Source: Pseudovirgaria hyperparasitica
Lineage: Eukaryota > Ascomycota > Dothideomycetes > Acrospermales > Acrospermaceae
Direction of reading: 5' to 3'
DNA length: 64,000 bases
NCBI RefSeq assembly: GCF_010093815.1
Contig: NW_022985552.1
Location: forward strand, 1 to 64,000
How positions within the stretch are numbered: the stretch's first letter is position 1; every line of letters begins with the position of its first letter. Shown piece by piece: positions 12,401 to 24,734 of this stretch. The notes below the pieces were generated by a model. It was not told where the DNA came from and searched no databases. It saw only the letters and a list, made by a program, of their open reading frames with translations. The position numbers and the translations under genes were made by a program.

Positions 12401-15400
12401 TAATAGGCTATCTTAATCTAGTATAATCTAAAGTGGTCCGCGCTAATATATTCTTAGGTTCCTATACATATATAAGATATATATAATAACCTTCGCGTCC
12501 GTGAGACCCTCGGGGGTCCTTATAGCCGTCTATCTACTATATAGAGGGAGTTTAGGGAGCGCTATAAGCTCTTCCTAGAGGTTATTAAAGTGTAAGTTAT
12601 AAGCACGTTAATTGTTTTTAACACCCGTTGATTTTTCTAGCCGCCGCAAGATCCCTAGCGCCTAGGCTACCTATTCTAGGGAGTCTATCCTAGCTATAGA
12701 GGCCGTAGAGAGGATTCACTCTATCCCCCCCCATCCGTCTCACGCTACTAACAGATCTCATAAGAGGTCTACTATTTCTCCCTCTAAGTCGCCTCATAAG
12801 AGGGTATATATTCCCTTCTAGATTATTCTAGATTATATTAGCTAACTTTAGATCTAGTCGCTACGCTCCGGCGCTTAAGGCTCTTCTCTCTAGGCTCTAA
12901 CGGATTGGGTTATTACTCTAGAGGCTAAGGTCGTCGTCCTCCGCCGCTATATCGTATAGTTAGAGAGAACTATACTAGAGATTAGGACGGATAATAAGAT
13001 AGAGGAGTAGCTCTATGGTTCTGGCTCTATATGTTATCTCTATGCCTGGCTCTATATATTCTAGATCTACTATAGGTAGTGCGCGCCGGCTCTATTTACC
13101 TAGCTTTTATCCATTTTAGTCCTTTTTAGACCGTTTAGATACCTATCGGCTAGTTTCTAGTAATTTAATTCTTAACTTAACGATATTATGTATGCGCTCG
13201 CTTAGCTTATAACTATTAGTTTCTATATTCTAATTTTCCTTAAGTTACCTAAGTGTAGGCACCATATATAAATTAGTTTATCTCTATAAATTCTATTAGA
13301 GTACCCGAACTAGTGGCCTAGTAGTTATTAGTTCGGGTACTCTAACCTTTTATATTTCGTGTTAAGAGTTTAATTCTATAGTAGGGTACCTTTTTTTAGG
13401 TTCTTAGTCCTATGTTTTTCTCGTGTATAATGGTCTATATTAGTCTATTCTAGACTCTTCTATGTTATTCTATTATGGTATATCGCGTTACGTTCCTAAA
13501 ATGGTTATTTATACTTTCTTCGCGTCTAGTAACCGTACGACGCTTAAATTATAGGGCTGCTATATAGAGTTTTCCTAGTGCGCGTCTAGATTTCCTAGTT
13601 TAGTACTTCGTTCTCTACGGTATTCTTCTTCTTTTTATAACGACCGCGACGTCGCTATACTTATATTAATAATACGCTATTCTATATCTTTTACTTATAC
13701 GCAGCTATTATAGAACTTAAGATATATACCGCTAGTTCCTAGGTATCCTCGTCCTTAGTATAGTCCTTCTAACGGATTCTATATTTCTAAATACTATCTT
13801 TATCGATTCTATATTTAATAATATAGTCTACTTCGAACACGTCTAGTCTATCTTAGGGTATAATAGAGTATAACTACACGTTTATGCGGCCATACACGTT
13901 AGGTCGAAATCTTTCGAGTAGTAAGACGTGGAACACGTTATAGATTCTTATATCGCTTCCTAAGTCGAGCTCGTAGGCTCTTATACCGATACGACGTTTG
14001 ATTCGGAAGGGACTAGCCATTTTATAATCGAGCTTCTTATTTACTCGCGACGTTCGTATATTATAGACGTTAAGAAGGACCTTATCGCCCTCCTCGTACG
14101 TCTAATCCTTAGCTAATCTATTATAGTACTTCGTATACGAGTCGTTTACTTATTAGATTATAGCGCGATAGTTACGTGCGGTTTCGAAGATTTTAATTGC
14201 TAATTCCTAAGCGTGGACGTTCACGTCTATTATTCGATTAAATTAGACCGTCTAAGGCTTAAAACCTATCCTTAGACTGCGTCCGAGGTTCGCCTAGAAA
14301 GGTATAATATCTATTATACTATAACGACTATTATTATATACGAACTCTACTATACTTAGTAGGGAGGCCTAGTCGTCCTACTCGAAATTATAGAATACGC
14401 GTAGGTAGGCCTCGAGCGTCTAGTTCTATCGCTCTATCTAGCTATCCGTCTAAGGATAAAATACTATAGATATGTTTCTATTTATACTTACTATTTCGTA
14501 GAATAACGTCTAGAATTTAGACGTGAAGGTACTTCCTCGGTCCGTAACGATCCTTTTTAGTATACCATAGACCTTAATAATCTCGTTCTAGAATACCTGC
14601 GCTAGTTCTTTAGATGTAATCGTCTTCTATACTAGGATATACCTAGATATCTTTATAAGTCTATCCACGATAATAAGAATAGAATTATAACTTATTCTAA
14701 GTATCTCGCTTAGAGGTAAGTTAACTATAAAGTCTATAGTAATGTCTTCCTATATAAAGAGGGGGGCTGAAAGAGGCTATAAATTCCTATATGGCTTATG
14801 CCTAGGGGCCTTCGTTCTTTAATAAATCGGATAAGTAGCTATCTATTCTTCAACATACTTAGGTATATCTTCCTAAAAATAATACTAACGAATTAAGCTT
14901 AGGGTACGTATATATCTAAAGTATCCTACTAGGTTAGCGTTATAGTATCGGCTAACTACGTTAAATCGCGCGTTACCCGTCGGTATATAGTACTTTCTAT
15001 TATAGTAAAGTAAGCCGTCCACGAAGGTCTACTTATAGTCTACTTTAGTCCGTAATAACCTATCTTACTATATTTTATGTAACTTTAAAACTATCGGGTC
15101 TATCTTCTATAGATCTATAATTAACTAGGTAAGGTTAATTAGATATTTACGCTAGGTATTATCGCCCTTCCCGATAGCGCTAATAAACGGCCTACTAGGG
15201 ACTTCGGTACCGCGTCTTTAGTTACCGGCTTCGGTCTTAGAGATTCGATTACCGGTATCGACGTTAGCATCTCGCTAATCGCCTAATAACTTAAAATCTA
15301 ACCTCGTCCTTAAGAGTTGGGCCTATAGCTACTCTAGGACCCTATGGCTACTATGATCCTAGGCGCCTTCTTTATAGTTAGGTCTTCTTAATATTCTATT

Positions 15401-16854
15401 AGCTATATTTATACTTCTAGGTTAATAGTAGATTATAAAGTGAAAGTTCGTAAGCTACTTAGCCTATTAGACCTATTAACGGTTTAAAACTATCGTACTT
15501 ATAAACCCCTTTAAGTTATAGTAATTAGTTAGTAACTCGACGTTATATATAGTACCTTTAAGATAATATCGCTACTATTTAAACGACTCTACTATTACTA
15601 GTAGCTCTTAGTTATAGATAGTATATCTAGTCTTAATATCGACTATTTTACGTAAGAAGAACGTAACTAGATACTATTAGACCTTTTTAGACTTAGTTAG
15701 TCTAGGCTAGGAGAGAATATCTAAGATTATAAATTCTAACGCGTCGGTTTTAATATAGATAGGTTTAGTTAGATTAAAGTATACTAGTAATAGGGTAGTT
15801 ATAAATGCCTCTTTGATTTTCTCGAAGGAGGCCCTTTCGCCTTCTAATAATTCTATAGACTATAATTTAATATTATACTATTTCTATCTACCACGGACCG
15901 TAATAGATGAATCTATAGTAGTAGTACGCGCGTTAAGCGGTGCTACTAGCCGGGAGAAATGCTTAACGAATTTTCGGTAGTAATTAGCGAATCTAATAAA
16001 GATACGTATATCTTAAACCGATTTTAGTTTAGGCTAGTCCACGATAGTAGTAACCCTATCCCTTTCTATAGTTATACCTTAATTAGTAATAACGAAGCTA
16101 AGGAAGTTAACGTGGTCCTAGTGGAACTCGCATTTAGATAGCTTAATATATAGCTTATATTTTTCTAGCCTATCTAGAACTACGCGTACGTGCTAGATAT
16201 ATTCTTCTTCGTTATTAGAGAAGATAAGGATGTTATTAAGATATACGATGCACGTCGTGTCGAGTAGGCCTACTAGCGCGTTATTAATATACGCTTAGAA
16301 GGTTCCTAGCGCGTTAGTTAGTCTAAAAGGGACCACTATGTACTCGAAGTATCTATAACGGGTCCTAAACGCCGTTTTCCACTTATCGCCCTTCTTAATA
16401 TATAGGCGGTAGTAGGCGTCGCGTAGATTAAGCTTAGTAAAGATCTTCGCGCGCTCTAGTCTATTAATAGACTTGGAGATAAGAGGTAGTAGGTAACGAT
16501 TCTTTCGTATAATATTATTTAGGCTATAGTAGTCGATATATAGACGGAGACTCCTATCCTTCTTCTTTATAAAGAGGATTAGAGCTCCGGCTAGGGATAT
16601 ACTAGGCCTAATCTATTCTCGCGTAAGGTTCTTTTCGATATATTCTCGGAGGACCTATAGCTCGGGTTCTAATAGAGGGTAGATAGGTCCATATAGGGGT
16701 TATTAACCGTCTTCGAGGTTAATAGTAAGGTCGGTAGATTAGTATTAAGGTAATTCGGACGAGTCGATCGCTAACGCGATATATTAGTATATTTTATACT
16801 AATATAGTAGGTTTTCGTCTACTTTAATACTAAGCTCTCTATTTTAAGTAAGTA

Positions 16855-17758
16855 AGAGGATATAGATAGCGGAGATTACCTTTTTATAGTCCTTCTAGAA
16901 TTATTCGTCGTCGACTAGCTATACTAGGTTCTATTATAGTAGGTATATATGCTAGCCAGCTGTTTTCTAGATGAAGTCTAGTTTCGGGTTATATTTTTCG
17001 AGCTATAGTATACCGAGGATTATATTAAAGGGACTATCTACCACGATAAAGGTTAAGTAGTAGGGTTTCTACTTCCCCCCGCTATCCTAGATACTATATT
17101 TAATAGTATAGGTACCCTACGATTTAATAGGACCGTCGATACTATAGAAGGTAGTATCTATTAGTACTTAAATATTGACGTTAAGTTCTCGTGCTCGTTA
17201 AGTCGATATAACGTTAGTAGCTAAACCGCTATCGAGTATTACGGTCTAATATTATCTATAAGGGACCTTAATAGGCCTAGCCTATAGTTCGATATACTAG
17301 TTAGCTGGTTATCCCTCTATTTTAGTTACGCCTACGAGTCGCGAGGGTTCCTTATAGGTAGTTAGTTTTTTATATCGTGTACTAGATAGTTAGGCGCGAT
17401 GTATTCTAGCTACTAGTACTTATAGTATATAACTAACTTAGTATCTATATTAGTATTCGGTAGTTTCCCTAAGCGGCACTCGGGTGCTATATAGCCTATC
17501 CTACTATAGGTGTAGTAGGTGACTTTAGGTCGTTTATACGAGTCGTTTCTCGCGTCTTAATATATCGACTAGTAGAAAGATCCGTGGTACGGGCCTCGTC
17601 TTCTTAAGTTCGTAGAGTAGTAGCGCCCATAAGGTATTCCGCGCGATCTATTACTAAACCGGTCCTCTTTAGATGATTTTATATTAGATTAGATTAATAG
17701 GGATAGTTATACGCCTATACGACGTTGGTTATTTATTATACGCTAATATTATTCTACG
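16855..17758. repeat. Left copy of 904-bp exact duplication at assembly gap
   Basis: This segment is repeated, apparently base for base, at 17769-18672 on the other side of a run of ten Ns. In a RIP-altered repeat an exact 904-bp duplication is implausible biologically. It looks like two overlapping contig ends that were joined without being merged. Confidence 0.9.
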
Positions 17759-17768
17759 NNNNNNNNNN
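17759..17768. other. Assembly gap (10 N)
   Basis: Ten undetermined bases inside Gypsy element B, flanked by the two copies of the 904-bp duplication. Confidence 0.99.
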
Positions 17769-18672
17769 AGAGGATATAGATAGCGGAGATTACCTTTTTA
17801 TAGTCCTTCTAGAATTATTCGTCGTCGACTAGCTATACTAGGTTCTATTATAGTAGGTATATATGCTAGCCAGCTGTTTTCTAGATGAAGTCTAGTTTCG
17901 GGTTATATTTTTCGAGCTATAGTATACCGAGGATTATATTAAAGGGACTATCTACCACGATAAAGGTTAAGTAGTAGGGTTTCTACTTCCCCCCGCTATC
18001 CTAGATACTATATTTAATAGTATAGGTACCCTACGATTTAATAGGACCGTCGATACTATAGAAGGTAGTATCTATTAGTACTTAAATATTGACGTTAAGT
18101 TCTCGTGCTCGTTAAGTCGATATAACGTTAGTAGCTAAACCGCTATCGAGTATTACGGTCTAATATTATCTATAAGGGACCTTAATAGGCCTAGCCTATA
18201 GTTCGATATACTAGTTAGCTGGTTATCCCTCTATTTTAGTTACGCCTACGAGTCGCGAGGGTTCCTTATAGGTAGTTAGTTTTTTATATCGTGTACTAGA
18301 TAGTTAGGCGCGATGTATTCTAGCTACTAGTACTTATAGTATATAACTAACTTAGTATCTATATTAGTATTCGGTAGTTTCCCTAAGCGGCACTCGGGTG
18401 CTATATAGCCTATCCTACTATAGGTGTAGTAGGTGACTTTAGGTCGTTTATACGAGTCGTTTCTCGCGTCTTAATATATCGACTAGTAGAAAGATCCGTG
18501 GTACGGGCCTCGTCTTCTTAAGTTCGTAGAGTAGTAGCGCCCATAAGGTATTCCGCGCGATCTATTACTAAACCGGTCCTCTTTAGATGATTTTATATTA
18601 GATTAGATTAATAGGGATAGTTATACGCCTATACGACGTTGGTTATTTATTATACGCTAATATTATTCTACG
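17769..18672. repeat. Right copy of 904-bp exact duplication
   Basis: Matches 16855-17758 at a constant offset of 914 bases. Beyond 18672 the sequence continues uninterrupted into the Gag region of element B, so this copy is the one joined to the real 5' side of the element. Confidence 0.9.
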
Positions 18673-19699
18673 AGATTCGTAAGTACCTAAAGGTCGGTAG
18701 AGATAGACGTTATAAGGTTAATATATTCCTTTACGCTCGGGTTAAGAGACCTTTTAAAGTCGTCGTATTATCGAACTATATAATCTTTCTTAGCTTCTCT
18801 CTAAAGAGGTTAGAGGTATTTAAGAAGTTATAACGGGGATTATCTCTCTCGCTATTAAGTCTTAAAGATATGGCTCTAAGTCTATTCGCGTCGCTTGGCT
18901 CTATCGCCGAAGTATTAAAGAAGGAATTCGGTGAACGTGTTCTAGTTATACGTATCCTTAGGGTGTTTAATTTAATATACCATCTAACGTTTAGATGGCG
19001 TTAGGTCTAGGTAGTTCTATGCGAATCTAATCTTATTACTATTATTCGTGAATAGGTGGAAGAATCGGCTATACTAGTAAGCCTATTTATAAAAGCTCCT
19101 CCTGGTTTTACTATCGAAGTAAGGTGGTTTTTTAGGCTAAGGTAACTAGGATAGTAATAGACTTAGTTAGACTATTTCGGCTTAAGTTAGTCTATATTAG
19201 TATAGATTAGTTACTACTAGTACTAAAGCGCGTAGTACGGCTTTAAGTCTAGCGGTTCGTCCTTATACTTTATTAAGTTCGTAAAGTTACTACTTAAGCT
19301 AAGCCTAACGCTACCTCTCCGTGTATAGCTTAGTGTATATATTATCGTGAGGCGTGGTTAACGTTAGTCGGTTCTAACGAATTAATTCGTTAACGTTAAT
19401 AGGGTCTGGTCTTATAGTAAGGATGGGTCTAGTATGGTATAAACTAGACCGCGATGGAGTATAATAGACTCCTTCCTTATTATCTAGGTAATCTTCTACG
19501 GTTATACGGAATGCCGTACTAGTTATTAGTATAATAGCCTATAGGGTATACTTATTAGTGGAGGTGGTCGTAGGGAGACTATTCTCTTCGTTTAGATTTA
19601 GAGAGAGTCTCTCGTATAAGGTAGTACCACGGGTATTATAGCGCGTAGTAGGAGCTATCTCTATAAGCTACCGTCGTACTATATAGAGAGGAATTAAAA

Positions 19700-19937
19700 T
19701 ATAAAGAGTAAAGACGTAGGATAGTAGTCTAATAGTTTATAGAGAGACATAGGAATATATTTATAGAGTTATCTTACTCTTATATAAGGTTGATTCCTAA
19801 TAAGTAGGAATCGGTTTATGCGGTCCACTTATATAGTAACCTCGCTTAACTTAGCTAACTTAACCCAGCTCTGGCCACTACGTGGCTGCATGGATTAGAA
19901 TGATCCATATAGGTCTATTGTGGTTCCCGTCCTAATA
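19700..19937 (-). repeat. LTR of Gypsy element B (5' LTR)
   Basis: Direct repeat partner of 10981-11218, about 238 bp. Confidence 0.8.
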
Positions 19938-19959
19938 ACGCTATAAATTCTATATAGCG

Positions 19960-20640
19960 CGCCTTATAGCTATGAACTCCTCTATAGAAATCTATAGAGC
20001 GGTAGAACCTAGAATAGAGAGAGACGGACTAGCGCGGGTACGCTAAGAATTATATAAATTAGTAAAAAGATTTAACGATCGGTATAGAACCATATACCTT
20101 TAGTATAGAAACTTCTAGATTAGAGCTATCTTCCCTAAATTTACGGCTCTTTAGTATACGCGAGAAAGGAACCTTAGCCTTTTTACTAGAACCTTTTCTA
20201 GGAATTTTAATATCGCCGGTATATAGAAAGAAGTCCGAAGTAGTAGAGATTTTAGTACTATTATAGAGATTAATATATATTAGTAAGAATCTATAACGAT
20301 TTAAGAAAAACGATATTACCTAGTAACCGCGGTAATAATAGCTATAGTAGATTCCGATAAATCCTTACGGATCTTATTAGAATTATACTCCTAGGCGTAA
20401 CTCTTACCTTAGATATATAGCTTATAGAAAGCCTTCTCTAAGGCGTTATAATCGGTAGTACTACGCTCCTTATTAGTAGGGGTTACTAGAGGCCTAGTAG
20501 TAATCTATACTAATATAAGTAAATCTACGTAAAGTTCTTCGAACTTACTTAAATACCTATAAGTAATAACGCTTCTTAGTTATATAAGTACCGTATATTA
20601 TAGATTTAGTACTACCGTAAGTAATGTATAATAGAAAGCG
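19960..20640 (+). pseudogene. Unidentified transposon-derived coding remnant
   Basis: The + strand retains coding character (charged, Arg/Glu/Lys-rich) from about 19,970 to 20,560, interrupted many times in RIP fashion. I recognise no domain. It may be a Gag-like or transposase fragment of an element not otherwise present here. It lies between Gypsy element B and the tandem 0.75-kb units. Confidence 0.3.
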
Positions 20641-20749
20641 ATAACTATAATAATATATAGCTAGATTATTAGAGCCCGGCCTAGGTCGGGGTAGATCGAT
20701 AGCTTTTAACATGTTAGTAACGTATATAAGATAGGGATTATTCGAAGAC

Positions 20750-21518
20750 GCCTATTTCCATACTAATTACTTTAGAGTATTAAGATTTCGGGAAACTATA
20801 TTATAATTATTATTAATTTATGCGGATTATTACGAATTATATTATTACTAGCTAAGGACGGTATAAAAATTAGTAAATTGCGTAAATCGTACTAAATTAT
20901 AGTAAATCTATATAAATCTATATCTATAAGGATCGGGTAATATACCTAATAATCTAAAAAACTCTATAAAGAGTTAAGAAGTTTTTTAAAGAAAGGAATA
21001 TTTCTAAGAAAAGATTTTAATATAGATAGTACCCGGGCTTACCTAATTATATTACGTGATACGCTAGGCCTAATTAGGTAATCTTACCTATATAAGAAGT
21101 TAAGATAGATAAAATCTAGTTTATTAGGAAAACGCTTATATAAATCTTAGATTAGTAAATATCGGTAAGTATCTAAGACGAAGCGTAGAGAACGACTAAG
21201 GTCTTACGAGACTTAGGATAGGGATATAGAGATAGATAATAATCTAGGTCGCTAAGGGTAGCTTCCTAGAGGGAAGGGATAATTATTAGGACTTAGCCTT
21301 AGGTAGGACCTAACCTATATATACCTTAGCTAATAGGGTTAGGAGGTGACGTGAAGGGCGGTAAATAGTTATATACTAGATAGATCGGCATCCCTTTATA
21401 TATATACTCTCGGATTCCTATTAAAAGGGTTCGGTAGTAATTCGTTCTATAATAGAATACACCCTATTATTCTATCTAACTATACTACTATCTAATAACC
21501 CTATTCTTACAATATCTA
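20750..21518. repeat. Tandem ~0.75-kb unit, copy 1
   Basis: This unit resembles 22118-22848 throughout and 22849-23112 over its last third. It begins near CTATTTCYATACTAATTAC and ends near CCCTATTCTTACA. It carries no visible gene. The reverse complement of its right end starts TGTAAGAATAGGG, so these units might be LTRs of an unseen element arranged head to tail. Confidence 0.6.
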
Positions 21519-22112
21519 TATAAGAAGATAGACTCTATATACTAACTAACTATACTAAAAGGACTAAATCTTAAAGCTACTACTTTAAGGGTAGAGTATA
21601 CTACTTATATATAACTACTATATATATAAATTAACTAGTAGACTACGTACTTCTTACATACCTAATATTATCTCCCCTTTTTAAAGGCGTGTATCCTTAT
21701 ATATTATAGGTATACTACCTTATAAAAGATAAACTAAACTAGCCGTAACGGGCCTAGTATAAACCATGTATATACCTAATTAAAATACTTATAATACCGC
21801 CTCTAGTACTAGACATACTAACTTACCGTAGTAACGTTACTACTATATTATCTATTATATATAGAATATGTAATATAGTAAACTAAATAGAATCGTATGA
21901 AATTTAATAACGGTTAACTAGACTAAGAGTTAAACTAGTAACTCTATAGTAGCTTTAAGATTCTATAAGAAGGTAGACTCTATATACTAACTAACTATAC
22001 TAAAAGGACTAAATCTTAAAGCTACTACTTTAAGGGTAGAGTATACTACTTATATACAACTACTATATATATAAATTAACTAGTAGGCTACGTACTTCTT
22101 ACATACCTAACA
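21519..22112 (-). mobile_element. TRIM-like miniature LTR element
   Basis: Two direct repeats of 149 bp (21519-21667 and 21964-22112) enclose 296 bp with no coding capacity. An exact 5-bp target duplication ATCTA lies immediately outside both ends (21514-21518 and 22113-22117). The 3' repeat end retains CA, and the ends are TG/TA...CA/TA as expected for LTRs after RIP. A pyrimidine-rich tract just inside the left repeat (about 21670-21680) would be the polypurine tract of a minus-strand element. It is a complete non-autonomous element about 594 bp long, inserted into the tandem repeat array and therefore younger than the array. The repeats look only a few percent different. Confidence 0.75.
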
Positions 22113-22117
22113 ATCTA

Positions 22118-22848
22118 TTTCTATACTAATTACTTTAGAGCGTTAAGGTTTTAGAAAACTATATTATAATTATTATAGATCTATATAGATTATAATAAAT
22201 TATTATTATTACTAGCTATATATATTATAAAAATTAGTAAACTATATAAATTATAGTAAATTATAGTAAATCTATATAAATCTATATCTATAAGAATTAG
22301 ATAATATATCTAATAATCTAAAAAACTCTATAATAAGTTATAAAGTTTTTTAAAGAAAGGAATATTTCTAAGAAAAGATTTTAATATAGATACTATCTAG
22401 ATTTATCTAATTATCTTACGTAATACGCTAGGCCTAATTAGATAATTCTACCTATATAAGAATTTAGAATAGATAAAATCTAGTTTATTAAAAAAATACT
22501 TATATACTTCTTAGATTAGCTAGTATCTATATATATCTAAGCTAAAGTATAATAAATAACTAAGATCTTATAGAACTTAGAATAGAGATTATAGAGATAG
22601 ATAATAATCTAGATTACTAAGAGTAGCTTTCTAAAGAAAGGGAATAATTATTAGAACTTAGCCTTAGATATAACTTAATCTATATATATCTTAGCTAACT
22701 TAGTTAGATAGTAGTATAATAGATAGTAAATAGTTATATACTAAATAGATCGGCGTCCCTTTATATATATACTCTTAGATTTCTACTAAAAGAGTTTAGT
22801 AGTAATTTATTCTATAATAGAATATACTCTATTATTCTATCTAGCTAT
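22118..22848. repeat. Tandem ~0.75-kb unit, copy 2
   Basis: Second copy of the unit at 20750-21518. It is more AT-rich, so it appears more strongly RIP-altered. With the miniature LTR element and one target duplication removed, copy 1 runs directly into copy 2. Confidence 0.6.
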
Positions 22849-23112
22849 TAGAACTTAGTCTTAGGTATAACCCGATCTACACGTACCTTAGCTAATAGGG
22901 TTAGAAGGTAGCGGGAAGGGCGGTAAATAGTTACGTGCTAGATAGATCGGCGTCCCTTTATATATATACTCTTAGATTTCTACTAAAAGGGTTCGGTAGT
23001 AATTTATTCTAGGATAGAATATACTATATTATTCTATCTAACTATACTACTATCCAATAACCCTATTCTTACACTAGCTATACTACTATCTAATTACCCT
23101 ATTCTTATAATT
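22849..23112. repeat. Tandem unit, partial copy 3
   Basis: Contains only the last third of the unit, followed by a further short duplication of its end (CTATTCTTA motif repeated near 23,062 and 23,102). Confidence 0.55.
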
Positions 23113-24560
23113 AGTAGCTTATTAGCTCTATTAACTATCTTATAACTTATACTTATCTAGACCTTACGTTTACTATAAGTATACTTACTACTTTTAATAT
23201 AAATTCTTCTTATAAGTATCTATAAACTATATTTTAAGTTCTCTACTATATTTAGAAATTCTTATTTATCTATCTAGTTATATAACGTCGTACTAGAGGA
23301 GTATAAATTACTATATTCTCTAATATATTATAGGGTTCTAACTCTAATATATCTCGTTTATTTTTAGACTATATTTTCTAAGTTAATAGTAATATACTTA
23401 CCTAGACCGTAAAGAGATAGAATACTATTATAAAATTAATCTATAAATTAAAATATATAGCTTACTTAGCTACCGTCTCTTACCTAGTTTAGGTATTATA
23501 GATAATTAAGAAAATCTATAGTAATCTAAATCTTTATATCCCCTAGCTTAAGACTAATAACTAAGTAGCTCTCTCCCTTATTTAGAACTACTAGATTAAT
23601 ACTTAGTTAAAATATATTACTATCTACTTCTATTTCGTTTAAGAATAATACTCTAAAAAGAAGTTTAGTATTTACTACGTTCCCTCTATAGAGAACTTAG
23701 CTAATATATATACTAAAGCTCTTCTACTATAATTATTTAAGGTATTATATATATAGCTCGGATTAGATAGCCTCTACTAAGGGTAGTTATTTAAGTATAG
23801 GGGAGTATAGAAGGAACTACTTTTATATAGAATACTAGTACTTAGTACTTTATATTTAAACTATCTTCTAGAGACTTAACTCTTTCTCTAATATAATAAC
23901 TTTATTTAATAAGTAGATCTATCTAATAAATATAATAGAATAAAAGAATACTTAGAGAGTACTTAGAAGTACTTAGAAGTACTATATCTTTTCTAATATA
24001 GTAGATAATCTACTACTATTATATTAATATAAGGCTATTAGATAGTATAAATAATCTCTCTCTACTATATAATATACCCTAGATTATTAAGGCTAGTATA
24101 GTAATAGTACTTAGTATAAGATTATTTCTAGATAGTAATAGATAGTATAATATAAGTAATAGTAGACTACTAGCTTAGCGCCTAAGTTAAAGAAGTAGAG
24201 TTAGATATAGTACTATCTAATTTAGTAATATTCTAAGATTCTATAGTATTATAATTATAAGATTTAATAGATATAATAACTTCTAGTAGCTATCTATTAG
24301 CTAATTTAGTAATAGTAATATTACTAATAATAAGGTTAATAAGTTAAAGTATATTAGCTTTAATTTATAGAGTAGTATAAGATATCTTAATCTTTATATT
24401 AATAAGAATATACTAATATAGATAGATTTATAGTATAAAGAGATAAGAAAATAGTAAGATAGTAGTAAGATATAATAGAAGGAATAAAGATAATAAAGAT
24501 AAATAAGTATAGTATATACTTAGTAAGTCTCGGGTATCCCTTAATCTAAATACCCTATAT
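23113..24560 (+). mobile_element. Copia element, 3' fragment (fossil)
   Basis: The + strand shows the C-terminal end of a Ty1/Copia polyprotein: reverse-transcriptase tail and RNase H between about 23,300 and 23,770, including the Copia-typical Asn-x-Ala-Asp/Asn-x-x-Thr-Lys-Ala region near 23,690-23,730. A purine-rich tract near 23,793-23,805 is followed by what should be the 3' LTR from about 23,806. No 5' LTR, Gag or integrase is seen, so the copy is truncated as well as heavily broken by RIP-type changes. The right boundary is uncertain; RIP-altered sequence continues to about 24,670. Confidence 0.6.
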
Positions 24561-24734
24561 AAAATTATATAGAGTATCTAGATCTACTAATCTACTTAGT
24601 CTATACGTTATATTCTATACGTAGATATTATATTCCGTCATATTTTATACGTATAAATACGTATTTATACGCTGGAGGCTTGAGGAAATCTCAAATTGCT
24701 ATGCTCCATCCTTTGCATACGCAGGCGCTTTCAG

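Larger units (their letters stand above)
10981..19937 (-). mobile_element. Gypsy element B (Ty3/Gypsy LTR fossil)
   Basis: It is bounded by direct repeats of about 238 bp (10981-11218 and 19700-19937). On the minus strand the parts run Gag (about 17.8-19.6 kb, zinc knuckle near 18,385-18,430), reverse transcriptase (Tyr-Leu block near 16,213-16,262), RNase H and integrase (about 13.4-15.8 kb). Between integrase and the left LTR is about 2 kb with coding character on the opposite strand. The apparent length of 8,957 bp includes a 10-N gap and a 904-bp assembly duplication, so the true length is probably near 8.0 kb. It is heavily broken by dozens of RIP-type changes. By eye the LTRs differ by roughly 9%, mostly transitions. 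I could not find a matching target duplication. Confidence 0.8.

Noticed and set aside
18639-18833. 64-codon frame on + within element B
   Set aside because: Antisense to the Gag region of the fossil and spanning the assembly duplication edge.
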